From NCBI RefSeq assembly GCF_002995495.1, contig NZ_PVZV01000001.1, forward strand, positions 1,341,410 through 1,405,409: DNA of 64,000 nt, written 5' to 3'. A program made the translations under genes and the position numbers. Under the pieces are notes generated by a model, which saw only the letters and a program-made list of their open reading frames with translations, was not told the origin of the DNA and did no database searches. Shown here in pieces: positions 25,947 to 34,913 of this stretch (positions are counted from its first letter, which is position 1; each line of letters begins with the position of its first letter). This DNA is from Actinocorallia populi (lineage in GTDB: Bacteria > Actinomycetota > Actinomycetes > Streptosporangiales > Streptosporangiaceae).

Positions 25947-26111
25947 GTTCATACCGGCGCTCGCGTTCCGGCCGTTCCGTCCGGAGCGGCGCCGTGCCGC
26001 TTTTCGAGGTGGCCGAGCGTGCCGGAGCGGCGGCGCGAGACCGTTTCGGTCAGGGAGAGACGTACCTGTGACGGTCACGTACGGCGACGTCGGGGTTCGG
26101 CTTCGGGAAAG

Positions 26112-27722
26112 TCACCGCAGCTCCGTGTCCTCGTGGTCGGGCGCGGGTCCCTCCGGGCGCCGGGATGGAAGGCCGCGGGCGAACACGAGGCCGAGGACGG
26201 CGATGCCTCCGGCGCCGAGGATGGCGGTCTTGAGGCCGGTGAGCTGGGCTGAGGAGTACTGCTCCACGAGGGCGTCGGCTTCGGCCGACGGGATCCCGGC
26301 TTCGGCGAGGGCGACGCGCACCTCACCGGAGGGCACGAAGGAGATACCGGATTGCAGGGCGACTCCCGCCTGCTCCTTGACGGCGGCCGACACACGTGGG
26401 TCGTCGGCTACCCGGTAGGTGAACGCCGCGGCGAGGGCGCTGATGACCAGGGCGCCCATGAACGCCGTGCCGAGCGCCGAGCCCAGGTTCTGGGAGGTGT
26501 ACTGGAGGCTGCCGGCCTCGCTGCGCTCCCTTTCCTCGACGCTGGATTGCACGACGTTGCCCAGCTGGGAGGCCAGCAGGCCCATGCCCAGGCCGAGTAC
26601 CGCCATCGCCGTCAGGAAGGAGGGGTCGTCGATCCGGGGGTCGATGGTGGTGAGCAGCCACAGGATCGCGATGAGCAGGACCGCGAATCCGGCTCGGACC
26701 ACGGTTCGGGGCGAGGCCATCCGGGACAGCGCGGGTCCGCTCAACGACGCCAGCAGCATGGTGGCCGACACGGGGAGCAGCCGCAGCCCCGTCTGGAACG
26801 CGTCCAGGCCCTGGACGACCTGGAGGTAGAGCGGAATGGCGAAGAACAGGCCGAGAAGGATGGTGTTCTGGCCGAGAAGCACCGCCAGTCCCGAACGCAG
26901 AGGCGCGATGCCGAAGAGCTCGAAGCGGATGAGCGGATCGCGGCCGTGCTCCTCACGGTGCCGTTCCCATGCCCGGAAGCACCACAGCAGAAGGGCTCCC
27001 GCCCCGATCACGAACACCGTGAGCGAGAATCCGAAGACCGTGACCGGTGAGTTGCGCGGTTGGAGGAAACCCCAGGAGCTGCTCTGCAGGACGCCCAGGA
27101 CGACCAGTGCCAGCCCGGCGGCCGACAGCACCGCGCCGACGGTGTCGAAGGCCACGCGGCGGCCGGAAGGAGGATCTCGCTCGACCCAGCGGAGTACCGC
27201 CAGCATGGCGACGACGAGGACGACCTCCCCGACGAAGACCAGCCGCCAGGTCAGGTAGGAGGTCAGCCATCCGCCGAGCAGCGGGCCGACCGCGATGCCC
27301 GCCCCGGCCAGGCCGCCGATGACACCGTAGGCGACGACGCGGTCCCGGCCCTGGTAGGCCCCGGCCACCAGAGCGGCGAGGGCGGGCAGGACCATCGCCG
27401 CGCCGAGCCCCTCGATGACCGACCAGCCGAGTGCCAGCATCCACAGGGTGGGCGCGACCGCGGTCAGCGCGGATCCCGCGCCGTACACGGCCAGGCCGAT
27501 GCCGAACAGGCGCCGCCGCCCGAACATGTCCCCGAGCCTGCCACCGGTGATCATGAAAGCGGCCATGACCAGGGAGTACAGGGTGATGACGGCCTGGATC
27601 GCGGTGACCTCGGTGTCGAAGTCCTCGACCAGCCGGCTGATCGACACGTTCATCACCGAGGTGTCCAGCACCATCAGGAACTGGGCGGTTCCCAGCACGA
27701 CCAGCGGCTTCCACCGGCCCAT
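26112..27722 (-). CDS. MFS drug exporter (DHA2, 14-TM type)
   Basis: 536 residues with about fourteen hydrophobic segments. Motif A GGRLGDMFGRRRLF between helices 2 and 3, and the DHA2 motif C region GLAGAGIAVGPLLGG in helix 5. N-terminus LVVLGTAQFLMVLDTSVMNVS is typical of EmrB/QacA proton-driven multidrug or antibiotic exporters. ATG 27722 is chosen for its GGGAGGCGAG; ATG 27749 would add nine residues. No regulator adjacent, though an imperfect dyad ATGAC(G/A)A lies at 27771-27791 upstream. Substrate unknown. Confidence 0.9.
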   Translation of the reverse strand: MGRWKPLVVLGTAQFLMVLDTSVMNVSISRLVEDFDTEVTAIQAVITLYSLVMAAFMITGGRLGDMFGRRRLFGIGLAVYGAGSALTAVAPTLWMLALGWSVIEGLGAAMVLPALAALVAGAYQGRDRVVAYGVIGGLAGAGIAVGPLLGGWLTSYLTWRLVFVGEVVLVVAMLAVLRWVERDPPSGRRVAFDTVGAVLSAAGLALVVLGVLQSSSWGFLQPRNSPVTVFGFSLTVFVIGAGALLLWCFRAWERHREEHGRDPLIRFELFGIAPLRSGLAVLLGQNTILLGLFFAIPLYLQVVQGLDAFQTGLRLLPVSATMLLASLSGPALSRMASPRTVVRAGFAVLLIAILWLLTTIDPRIDDPSFLTAMAVLGLGMGLLASQLGNVVQSSVEERERSEAGSLQYTSQNLGSALGTAFMGALVISALAAAFTYRVADDPRVSAAVKEQAGVALQSGISFVPSGEVRVALAEAGIPSAEADALVEQYSSAQLTGLKTAILGAGGIAVLGLVFARGLPSRRPEGPAPDHEDTELR

Positions 27723-27879
27723 CTCGCCTCCCGGCCGATCTTCCTGCATCGCGGCAGTACGTAAAGAGATATGACGACCAGGAGTTGTCATGTCAGGCTC
27801 CGGGCGGGAAGCCGTCCCTTGCCGCTCGGCGAGGAACTCCCGGAAGCGCGGTGTCCGTGACGCGCCCTCGGCGGTCTGC

Positions 27880-28272
27880 TCAGGCGGCGAGCACCTGTTC
27901 CTTGGCCCGCTGGTACTCCTCTTCCGTGATCTCGTGGTGGTTCTTGAGGTCGGCGAGTGTGGCCAGCGCGTCGGCGTGATTCGACGGTGTGCTCTCCGCC
28001 GCGAGGTGGCGCGTATAGGTCTTGAGGGCGATGCGCCGCTCCCGTTCCATCTCGCGTTCGGCCATGCCGCCTCCACGGGCGAGGATGTAGACGAAGACGC
28101 CGAGGAACGGCAGCACGATCACCAGGAGCGTCCAACCCGCCTTGCCCCAGCCGCCGAGGTCGTGGCTGCGGAAGATATCGGCGAAGACCCTGAAGAGAAT
28201 GGTCAGCCAGATGATCCACAGAAAGAAGACGAACATGGTCCAGAAGATCTCGAGAAAGGGGTAATCATCCAT
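27880..28272 (-). CDS. PLDc_N/SHOCT membrane protein
   Basis: 130 residues. Two transmembrane helices (about 8-32 and 45-66) with the phospholipase-D-nuclease N-terminal type pattern, and a C-terminal SHOCT motif (LATLADLKNHHEITEEEYQRAK) ending KEQVLAA. Likely membrane-anchored oligomerisation; function unknown. Common in actinomycete stress loci. Confidence 0.82.
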   Translation of the reverse strand: MDDYPFLEIFWTMFVFFLWIIWLTILFRVFADIFRSHDLGGWGKAGWTLLVIVLPFLGVFVYILARGGGMAEREMERERRIALKTYTRHLAAESTPSNHADALATLADLKNHHEITEEEYQRAKEQVLAA

Positions 28273-28775
28273 AAGATGAAGTCCTATCTTATTGTGATCG
28301 ATATCGGGAACTTTCCATCGATCATTTCTCCTTAAGGATTCTGTAGATATGGATTTCGTTCATTGAACGAACCGTTGGAGAGGGCGGGTGCGGTCTGTTC
28401 GGCGAGACCCGGGCGGTAGGCCGGCAGGGCCCGGACGGTGGGGCGGATCGGCGGGTCCGGCGTCGTCCGGAGGTCGGGTCGAGGGCCGCCGCGAGAAGTG
28501 CGCCGGAGTCGAAGGTGCCGGGATCCTGGCGTTCGGGTCGTGATCGAAGCGGTGACCGCGCGGTACTGGAGGGATTCCCCGGCAAGGCTGGCCAGAATTC
28601 GGATGTGTTCAACCGTAGTGCTTTGTTTAAGGAGAATTTGCGGAAGAGCGGTTGATGTCTGGTTTATTGAGGCTGTTGGTCCAGAAGTAGCTGTTTGTAT
28701 CCTCTATGTGGAGATTTCTTGGGGTATTAGTTGATGCGGGCGGCCGTGCGTCCACACCGGTTCGGAGGAACGCGT
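28273..28775. other. Intergenic, locally AT-rich
   Basis: About 500 bases without a convincing gene. Two parts (28273-28375 and 28600-28735) are distinctly richer in A/T than the rest of the window, unlike neighbouring GC-rich coding DNA. Minus-strand frames here lack a Shine-Dalgarno. Possible promoter region or remnant of foreign DNA. Confidence 0.4.
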
Positions 28776-28984
28776 ATGAGTGATCTGATCGCAGTCGCCC
28801 ATCCTGATCTCGCCACCGCGCGACAGGCCCGTGAGCACGGCATCGAACTCCACCGGACCGGGGACGGAGATACGGGGATCGGCTCTCTTGGCGGCGCCAG
28901 TTGATCCACATGTCCCTTTCGGGTGAGGACGAGCAGGCACTTCGAAGCGCTGTGCGCGCGGCCCGGGCAAACGCGCCGGTCTGA
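28776..28984 (+). pseudogene. Internally deleted DUF1269-like membrane protein gene
   Basis: GGAGGAA precedes ATG 28776, which begins MSDLIAVAHPDLATA, a start typical of DUF1269 proteins, but the frame stops after 42 residues. In another frame 28908-28984 encodes LSGEDEQALRSAVRAARA, resembling the DUF1269 C-terminus. The roughly 100 residues of the transmembrane middle are missing. I infer a deletion remnant; alternatively two unrelated short frames. Confidence 0.5.
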
Positions 28985-29002
28985 CAGAACAAGGAAAACG
29001 AG

Positions 29003-29524
29003 ATGTTCGGACGCAACAAGTCCGGTACCGCTCCGGCGGTCACCGAGACATACCAGATGCAGCAGAAGATGCTCTCGTTCGGCGATGATTTCTGGATCGA
29101 GAACGGCGTCGGGCAGCGCGTCTTCCGCGTCAACGGCAAGACCCTGCGGCTGCGCAAGACCTTCAGGCTGGAAGCCGCCGACGGTTATGAACTGCTCGAT
29201 ATCCACAGCAAGTTCCTGCGGCTGCGGCAGACCTTCGTCATCGAGCGGAAAGGGGAGACCGTCGCGACCCTGAGCAAGGCGCTGATCGGGATCCGCGACC
29301 GGTTCACCGTGAACATCGCCGATGGCGAGGATCTGCACATCCGCGGAAACGTGGTCGACCACGACTACGCGATCAGCCGGGACGGCGTCGACATCGCCAG
29401 GGTCTCCAAACGGTGGGTGCGCGCCCGTGACACCTATGGTGTCTCGATCGCCTCCGGCGAAGACGTTCCGCTGCTGCTGGCCATCGCCGTGTGCATCGAC
29501 GCGATCAGCCACGCCGGCCGCTGA
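29003..29524 (+). CDS. LURP-one-related family protein
   Basis: 173 residues. Tubby-like LURP-one (DUF567) fold: repeated beta-strand pattern with YQMQQKMLSFGDDFWIEN, GQRVFRVNGKTLRLRKTF and DGVDIARVSKRWVRARDTYGV. In plants and bacteria these are lipid-binding or scaffold proteins of unclear role. AAGGAAA precedes the ATG. Follows the decayed DUF1269 gene with 18 bases between. Confidence 0.88.
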   Translation: MFGRNKSGTAPAVTETYQMQQKMLSFGDDFWIENGVGQRVFRVNGKTLRLRKTFRLEAADGYELLDIHSKFLRLRQTFVIERKGETVATLSKALIGIRDRFTVNIADGEDLHIRGNVVDHDYAISRDGVDIARVSKRWVRARDTYGVSIASGEDVPLLLAIAVCIDAISHAGR

Positions 29525-29552
29525 GGGGAGGAGACACCCGCTCTCCGAGACG

Positions 29553-29582
29553 AAGGCCCTCCACGTGGTCGCGGAGGGCCGT
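29553..29582 (+). terminator. Terminator of the LURP-one gene
   Basis: GGCCCTCC (29555-29562) / GGAGGGCC (29573-29580) hairpin followed by GTTG. Confidence 0.7.
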
Positions 29583-30184
29583 TGCCGACGGCGGGCCGTC
29601 CGCCCCGCCACGACTGTGATCAAGGGTTGCCCTCGCGGCCCGGCCTCAGGCCGGGAGATCGTTTTCACCGGATCTGTGAACCGCCCGCCCGGCTCGAAGG
29701 CGTTCCGGCCGCCTTGGCCATGTCTTCGGTCCGGAATGCGGTGAAAGCTCCTTCCGAGGCGTTCTCTCCGTGGAGTCCGCCGAACAGATCGAGCGTTTGA
29801 TCGGCCATGAACTGTCCGCAGCGCAGAGCTCGGTGATCCAGGACGGCGGAGTGCTCGTCCGGCCCTTCTCGTCATCAAAGAGGGCGACACGGCGAACGGA
29901 CCCACCGCGACTCCCTCTCGAGGCGTGCTCCCGCTCCGGCCTCCCCGTGCATGCGGGAAGAAACGAGTGCGATTGGATCGTGGAAGCCGGGTTCCGAAGT
30001 TCCCGCCCACAGCCGACCGAAGGGAAGGCCGGGCACGGGCCTGAGCGGCGCTGCAGGGCCGACACCCCCGACGACCAGTGGAATACAGGGCCCGTCGGCC
30101 TGGGCGCCCGTGCTCAGAAGACCGGTGAGTCCTTTTCCAGGGCTCGGCTCACCTCTGTGGATCGCGGTGAAGCCGTCCTTGCCC
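29583..30184. other. Region without a confirmed gene; possible gene remnant
   Basis: About 600 bases. From GTG 29770 the + strand encodes VESAEQIERLIGHELSAAQSS..., about 35 protein-like residues, before the composition becomes Arg/Ser/Pro-rich and shadow-like. This may be the truncated start of a lost gene; no family recognised. Nothing else seen. Confidence 0.3.
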
Positions 30185-30487
30185 TCATGCCGCGGCGAAC
30201 ACGACGGGCAGGAACAGCCAGAGCACGGGAAACACCAGCGGGGCGAGGAGCCAGCGCGACCGTGCGCGCAAGCCGAGCAGCACGCGGAACATCGCGACAC
30301 CGGCGATGCCGGGGACGGTGACCAGGAAAAGAAACCACAGTCCGAGGTCCAGATCCTCGCCGAGCATCGCGGCGGAGGATCCCGAGAGGAGTGCCATCAT
30401 CGGCCACATCAGACCGAACCCGAGCACTCCCAGGGCGAGCACGGCGAGGAACGCATCGCTCAGCCACTTATTGAACGTGTTCAACAC
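30185..30487 (-). CDS. Small three-helix membrane protein
   Basis: 100 residues. Hydrophobic segments at about 12-35, 47-67 and 78-98, with a basic loop (GLRARSRW) before the last. Starts at GTG with an imperfect dyad TTGAAC-GT-GTTCAA covering the start codon region. No family recognised. Confidence 0.55.
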   Translation of the reverse strand: MLNTFNKWLSDAFLAVLALGVLGFGLMWPMMALLSGSSAAMLGEDLDLGLWFLFLVTVPGIAGVAMFRVLLGLRARSRWLLAPLVFPVLWLFLPVVFAAA

Positions 30488-30570
30488 GCCCTGAGGCTAC
30501 TGCACGACGCCGAAGTGCCGGTGCGCTGGCGGCTGCGGAATGTTCCTTTTCCTGCGGCGTTCCCCGCAGG

Positions 30571-31392
30571 TCAGTCCTTGAAGTAGACCCACTGGTGGGT
30601 GGAGGCGAGGAGGGTGCCGGTGCGGGACCAGAGGCGGGCCGACTGGTCGAAGTAGCCGCGGGAGAACCGGTGGGTGCGGGCGGTGCCCAGGACGTGGCCG
30701 TCGGGGAGGGACTGGAGTTCGGCGGCGTCGGTGTGGAAGTAGATGGTGAGGGAGACGGTGCCCGCGGCCATGTAGCGGCCCTGGCGGAGGAAGACGCGGG
30801 GGTAGAAGGCGTCGCAGAGGGCCGTGAGGGCGGGGAAGTCCAGGGGGCGGGGCGGGGTTTCGCGCATCCAGAGGGTGCTGGTGGAGTCGGGGTGCTCGCC
30901 GTCGCCTTCCTGGGGGATGGGGCCTTCGACGAAGCGCATCTCGTAGTTGCGGGCCCACCGGATGAAGTCCGGGAAGCCTCCGGCGGGGACGGTCTCGGGG
31001 GCGGGGGCCTGCGGCATGTCGGCTTCGGTGTCGGACCAGGTGTCGCGGCGGGTGCCGAAGACGGCGGTGGCGGTGGTGGTGACGACGCCGTCCTGGGCCA
31101 GTTCGAGGATCCAGTGCTGGGTGGTGCGGTTCGTGCGGACGGGGCGGGCGGTGATGTCGAAGTCGCCGTCGGCCACGGGGCCCGCGTAGTTGACGGTGAG
31201 GGACAGCGGGTCGCCTAGGCGGTCGGGGTGCTGCAGGACGGCCTGGAGGAGGGCGGCGGCGGTGACGCCGCCGAAGGGGCCGACCATGTTCGCGTAGCCC
31301 GGGTGGGTCCGGCCGCGCAGGAGGCCGTCGGCGGCGGGGGTGAGGGTGACGGCCGTGTCGAACGGGTGCGGAAGGGCGTCGATCTCGGTCAC
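30571..31392 (-). CDS. Double-hotdog acyl-CoA thioesterase
   Basis: 273 residues. Two tandem hotdog domains of the TesB-like/4HBT_3 family: MVGPFGGVTAAALLQAVLQHP (first) and FSRGYFDQSARLWSRTGTLLASTHQ (second). Hydrolyses acyl-CoA thioesters; substrate length unknown. Divergent from a TetR regulator with a dyad between, which probably represses this gene. Confidence 0.85.
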   Translation of the reverse strand: MTEIDALPHPFDTAVTLTPAADGLLRGRTHPGYANMVGPFGGVTAAALLQAVLQHPDRLGDPLSLTVNYAGPVADGDFDITARPVRTNRTTQHWILELAQDGVVTTTATAVFGTRRDTWSDTEADMPQAPAPETVPAGGFPDFIRWARNYEMRFVEGPIPQEGDGEHPDSTSTLWMRETPPRPLDFPALTALCDAFYPRVFLRQGRYMAAGTVSLTIYFHTDAAELQSLPDGHVLGTARTHRFSRGYFDQSARLWSRTGTLLASTHQWVYFKD

Positions 31393-31435
31393 GCTGTCTC
31401 CTTACGGCGGGACGGATTCCGGTGCGCACCGGAAG

Positions 31436-31455
31436 TATGTATGACACCCTACATA
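31436..31455. promoter_or_regulatory. TetR operator dyad
   Basis: TATGTA-N8-TACATA in the divergent spacer between the thioesterase and TetR genes; size and location suit a TetR dimer. Confidence 0.65.
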
Positions 31456-31481
31456 GAAACAGCGGCAGGGGAGCGGGCGGT

Positions 31482-32090
31482 ATGGGAAGAAGGCCGGACC
31501 CGAACGGGCCACGGAAGGCGATGATCCGCAGCGCGATCGAGCTGATCCGCCGGCGCGGCGTGGCCGCGACCTCGTTCGCGGACGTGCTGGCCGACAGCGG
31601 CGCGCCGCGCGGCTCGGTCTACCACCACTTCCCCGGCGGCAAGCCCCAGCTCGTCGAGGAGGCCACCCGCGGCGCCGCCGAACACCTGAGCGCCGGGATG
31701 GCCCGGGTGCTGGAGGCCTCGGACGCGCCGGGCGCCCTGCGCGCGCTGGCCGGCCTGTGGCGGCGCGGCCTCGAGGCGGGCGACTACGCCGTCGGCTGCC
31801 CGATCGTCGCGGCGGCCCTGGGCACCGAGCGTTGCGCCCGCGACGTCGCGGGAACGGCGTTCGAGACCTGGCGCGACCTGATCGCCGACAGGCTCGTCGC
31901 CGACGGGGCCGAGCGGCGGCGGGCCCGCTCCGTCGCGATGCTCGTCGTCGGCGGCCTCGAAGGCGCGCTCGTCATCGCCCAGGCCCAGCGCACCTCGGCC
32001 CCCCTCGACGAGGCGGTCGAGGAGCTGAGCATCCTGTGCCGCTCGGTGACCGGATCCCCGAACCCGACGGTTCCGGCGGACGAACGGTGA
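31482..32090 (+). CDS. TetR-family transcriptional regulator
   Basis: 202 residues. N-terminal HTH (RGVAATSFADVLADSGAPRGSVYHHFPGGK) of the YxaF/LmrA-like subgroup; the ligand domain follows with a conserved GCPIVAAAL. Likely represses the divergent thioesterase gene and itself. ATG 31482 gives the normal MGRRPDP start with CAGGGGAGCGGG upstream. Confidence 0.9.
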   Translation: MGRRPDPNGPRKAMIRSAIELIRRRGVAATSFADVLADSGAPRGSVYHHFPGGKPQLVEEATRGAAEHLSAGMARVLEASDAPGALRALAGLWRRGLEAGDYAVGCPIVAAALGTERCARDVAGTAFETWRDLIADRLVADGAERRRARSVAMLVVGGLEGALVIAQAQRTSAPLDEAVEELSILCRSVTGSPNPTVPADER

Positions 32091-32151
32091 ACTCCCGCGG
32101 CCACGGGACGTCCTGCCGGGGGAGCAAGCCGCCTTCGAAGCACAGGAAGCG

Positions 32152-33399
32152 TCAGGCGGCGGGGTCGACGGCGCGGAGCCTGCGTTGCAGGTGGGTGCGT
32201 TCGGGTGCCGTGCCGGCCAGGGCGAGGGCCTGGCGGTAGGCGGCCGCGGCTTCGGGGAGGCGGCCCAGGCGGTGGAGGAGGTCGGCGCGGGCCGCGTGGT
32301 ACGGGTGGTGGGCGCGGAGCTCGTCCTCGTCGGCCAGGGCGTCCAGGAGGAGCAGGGCGGGTTCGGGGCCGTCGCGCATGGCCAGGGCCGCGGCGCGGTT
32401 CAGGGCGATCAGAGGGGAGGGGGTGAGGGTGAGGAGGACGTCGTAGAGGGCGACGATCTGGGGCCAGTCGGTGGTGGCGAAGGTGGGGGCCTCGGCGTGG
32501 AGGGCGGCGATCGCGGCCTGGACGGCGTAGGGGCCGGGCGGGCCGCCCGCGAGCGCGGCGGGCAGGAGGGGGAGCGCCTCCTCGATGAGGGGGCGGTCCC
32601 ACCGGGCGCGGTCCTGGACGGCCAGGAGGACGAGGTCGCCGTTCGGGGCGGTGCGGGCGGCGCGGCGGGCGTGGGTCAGGAGCATCAGGGCCAGGAGGCC
32701 GGTCGTCTCCCGTGCGGCGGGCAGGAGGCGGTGCAGGACGCGGGTCAGGCGGATGGCCTCCTCGGCCAGGTCGGGACGCTGGAGGTCGGGTCCCGAGCTG
32801 GCGCTGTAGCCCTCGTTGAAGAGGGAGTACAGGGTCTGGAGCACGCCCGGGAGGCGGGCGGGCAGCTCGTGGGGCTCGGGGACGCGGAAGGGGATGCGCG
32901 CTTCGCGGATCTTCTTCTTCGCGCGGACGATGCGTTGCGCCATCGTCGTCTGGGGGACGAGGTAGGCGCGGGCGACCTCGGGCGTGGTCAGCCCGGCGAG
33001 GCAGCGCAGCGTCAGGGCGCCGCGCGCCTCCGGGGGCAGGGCCGGGTGGGCGCAGGTGAAGAACAGCTGCAGGCGCTCGTCGGGGATGTCGGCGCCGTCG
33101 TCCGCGGGTGGCGGGGCGGCGCGGTCGGTCTCGGCCTGCAGGACGGCCAGCCGGGCGGCGTACGCCTGGTCGCGGCGCAGCCGGTCGACGGCCTTGCGGC
33201 GCGCCGTGGTCAGCAGCCAGGCGCCGGGCCGGTCGGGGACGCCCTGGACGGGCCAGTGCACGAGTGCGGCCTCGAGGGCCTCGGAGGCCACCTCTTCGGC
33301 GAGGTCGAGGTCGCCGAAGCGGCGGACGAGGACGGCGAGGAGGCGGCCGTGCTCCTCACGGAAGACCGATTCGACGGCTCCGGCCGCCTCCCCGCGCAT
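32152..33399 (-). CDS. ECF42-type sigma factor with C-terminal extension
   Basis: 415 residues. Sigma-2 region (VFREEHGRLLAVLVRRFGDL) and sigma-4 region (LRCLAGLTTPEVARAYL) are followed by a long C-terminal TPR-like domain of about 220 residues (DUF6596), ending in LLHRLGRLPEAAAAYRQAL. This architecture, coupled to an upstream DGPF-motif protein, matches the ECF42 group, which lacks anti-sigma factors and uses its own C-terminus as a regulator. ATG 33399 lies five bases beyond the DGPF gene's stop. Confidence 0.88.
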   Translation of the reverse strand: MRGEAAGAVESVFREEHGRLLAVLVRRFGDLDLAEEVASEALEAALVHWPVQGVPDRPGAWLLTTARRKAVDRLRRDQAYAARLAVLQAETDRAAPPPADDGADIPDERLQLFFTCAHPALPPEARGALTLRCLAGLTTPEVARAYLVPQTTMAQRIVRAKKKIREARIPFRVPEPHELPARLPGVLQTLYSLFNEGYSASSGPDLQRPDLAEEAIRLTRVLHRLLPAARETTGLLALMLLTHARRAARTAPNGDLVLLAVQDRARWDRPLIEEALPLLPAALAGGPPGPYAVQAAIAALHAEAPTFATTDWPQIVALYDVLLTLTPSPLIALNRAAALAMRDGPEPALLLLDALADEDELRAHHPYHAARADLLHRLGRLPEAAAAYRQALALAGTAPERTHLQRRLRAVDPAA

Positions 33400-33403
33400 C
33401 GCC

Positions 33404-33754
33404 TCAGGCCCCGAAGTCGGCGACCGGGCGGACCACGACGCTGCCGCCGCCGCGCGCGCCCGGGCAGCGGGCCGCCCAGTCCAGCGCGACGTCGAGGTCG
33501 GGGACGTCGATGACGTAGAAGCCGCCGAGCACCTCGCGGGTCTCGGCGAACGGCCCGTCGACGACGGTGCGCTCACCGTCGGCGGCGACCCGGACGGTGG
33601 TGGCGGTGACGAGGTCGGCCAGCGACTCGCCCGACACGAAGATCCCGGCGTCCTGCACCGACTTGTCGTACTCCATCCAGTCCTGGACGGTGCAGCCTTC
33701 GGCGCCGCCCTCCGCGTTGACCGCACCGGCGTGGATCAGCAGCATGTACTTCAA
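33404..33754 (-). CDS. DGPF/YCII-domain protein
   Basis: 116 residues with the signature VDGPFAETREVLGGFYVIDV. These ferredoxin-like YCII proteins accompany ECF42 sigma factors and are typical targets of them; biochemical role unknown. Begins MKYMLLIHAG, ends four bases before the sigma factor. Confidence 0.9.
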   Translation of the reverse strand: MKYMLLIHAGAVNAEGGAEGCTVQDWMEYDKSVQDAGIFVSGESLADLVTATTVRVAADGERTVVDGPFAETREVLGGFYVIDVPDLDVALDWAARCPGARGGGSVVVRPVADFGA

Positions 33755-34295
33755 GGTTCGGACTCCTGTCGTCTCTTGCTCCGTGCGGCGAGGCGCCGCA
33801 CACCATGACGACGTACGCGATGCGCCCGGATCGACAACGCCCCCGGATTTTTTCGGGACACCCCGAAACGGTCAGGATACGTGGGAGCCCCCACGGGACC
33901 CGCCGGGAGGAAGATTCCGCTCGTCCCGCCGCAACGGGAATGAGGGGCTCCGGTACCGCCCTGGCCGGGATCTTCGGAAAGGCTGTTCATTGACGGACTT
34001 ATCCACAGCTGTGGACGGAGTTGTGGACGGCCGGGGACCTCGACGGAAAGGCGAGAGCCTGGAGAGGCAGGTGACTTCGGCGGTGCATGAGATCTGCGGA
34101 GTATCCGGTGGCGTCGTCACGCCGGACGGGCACCGCCGGGAGCGCCGGAGTTTCAAGGGAGGGTCGGGGAGGCCGCGTGTCGGGTCCGGGTTCGGTAGGT
34201 CATCGGCATGAGTAAGGAATAACCGGAGGCCGGGGAGAGGCGGGATCCGCGTTAGATGTGGGCGGCTTTCGAGAGGACGTCTGGGAGGACTGGCC
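33755..34295. other. Intergenic region with DnaA-box-like cluster
   Basis: About 540 bases with no supported gene. Includes the ECF42 operon promoter on the minus strand (near 33760-33800) and the cluster at 33999-34030 listed separately. Confidence 0.45.
33999..34030. promoter_or_regulatory. DnaA-box-like cluster / TCCACA palindrome
   Basis: TTATCCACA (33999-34007), an exact DnaA box, followed by two TGTGGACGG copies in inverted orientation (34010-34018, 34022-34030; seven of nine bases of a box). The 14-base palindrome TCCACAGCTGTGGA spans 34002-34015. No replication gene is nearby, so a DnaA titration or regulatory site is possible, not an origin. Confidence 0.4.
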
Positions 34296-34913
34296 ATGGA
34301 GTGGATGCCGCCGATGGGGGATTACCGGAGCGTGCCGGCGCGGCCGCGGTGGGACGGGCCGGGGTGGGGGACCGTGGTGCTCGCCGGAGTGGTGGTGGCG
34401 GGGATGGGCTGGGCCGTGCTCGCGGAGCGGGGTGAGGGCGACGCGCCGGCGGCGGCGGTCGGGGCGGTGCCGGGCGGGAACGGGGCGGCGGCCGTCGTGC
34501 TCGGCGGGGAGCGGGGACGGGAGCGGGAGGCGCGGCGGGTGCCGGTCGCCTGGGTGCGCAAGACGGGGGCCGGGGAGAGGCCGGACGCCGGGGAGGCGAC
34601 GCGGGCGGCCGATTCCGCGCCGAGGCGGGTGAAGGCCGCGCCGCGGAAGCGGGTCGAGCCGAAGCGCCGGGCGGCGGAGCCGGTGCGGCGGGCCGAACCG
34701 GCTCGGGCCGTGCGGTACGCGAAGGCGGACGCTCACCGGCGGGTCTTCAGGGCCGTGCCGCCGGTGGGGCCGCGGAGCGCCGGGGATCCGGTGGCGAACG
34801 CGTTGTCAGGGCTCGTGGGACGGGAGTGCGAGCGGCAGGCGGCCGGGGCGGGGCTCTTCTGCGCCGCGGTGATGGAGCGGGTCTTCGCGGATCAGGCCCA
34901 CGGCGGGCGGTAG
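34296..34913 (+). CDS. Hypothetical basic single-pass membrane protein
   Basis: 205 residues. One transmembrane helix (about 25-45), then a long Arg/Ala/Lys/Pro-rich extracytoplasmic low-complexity segment, and a short C-terminal globular part with two cysteines (CERQAAGAGLFCAAV). GGGAGG precedes the ATG. Its 3' end overlaps the convergent mycosin gene by 22 bases. Low-complexity composition means it could partly be spurious. Confidence 0.45.
   Translation: MEWMPPMGDYRSVPARPRWDGPGWGTVVLAGVVVAGMGWAVLAERGEGDAPAAAVGAVPGGNGAAAVVLGGERGREREARRVPVAWVRKTGAGERPDAGEATRAADSAPRRVKAAPRKRVEPKRRAAEPVRRAEPARAVRYAKADAHRRVFRAVPPVGPRSAGDPVANALSGLVGRECERQAAGAGLFCAAVMERVFADQAHGGR

Noticed and set aside
27771..27791. 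A TetR-type operator upstream of the MFS exporter
   Set aside because: The dyad has a mismatch and no regulator gene is adjacent; kept only as a note.
28322..28612. 96-residue minus-strand frame in the AT-rich spacer
   Set aside because: No ribosome-binding site, Pro/Ser/Arg-rich shadow-like composition, no family similarity.
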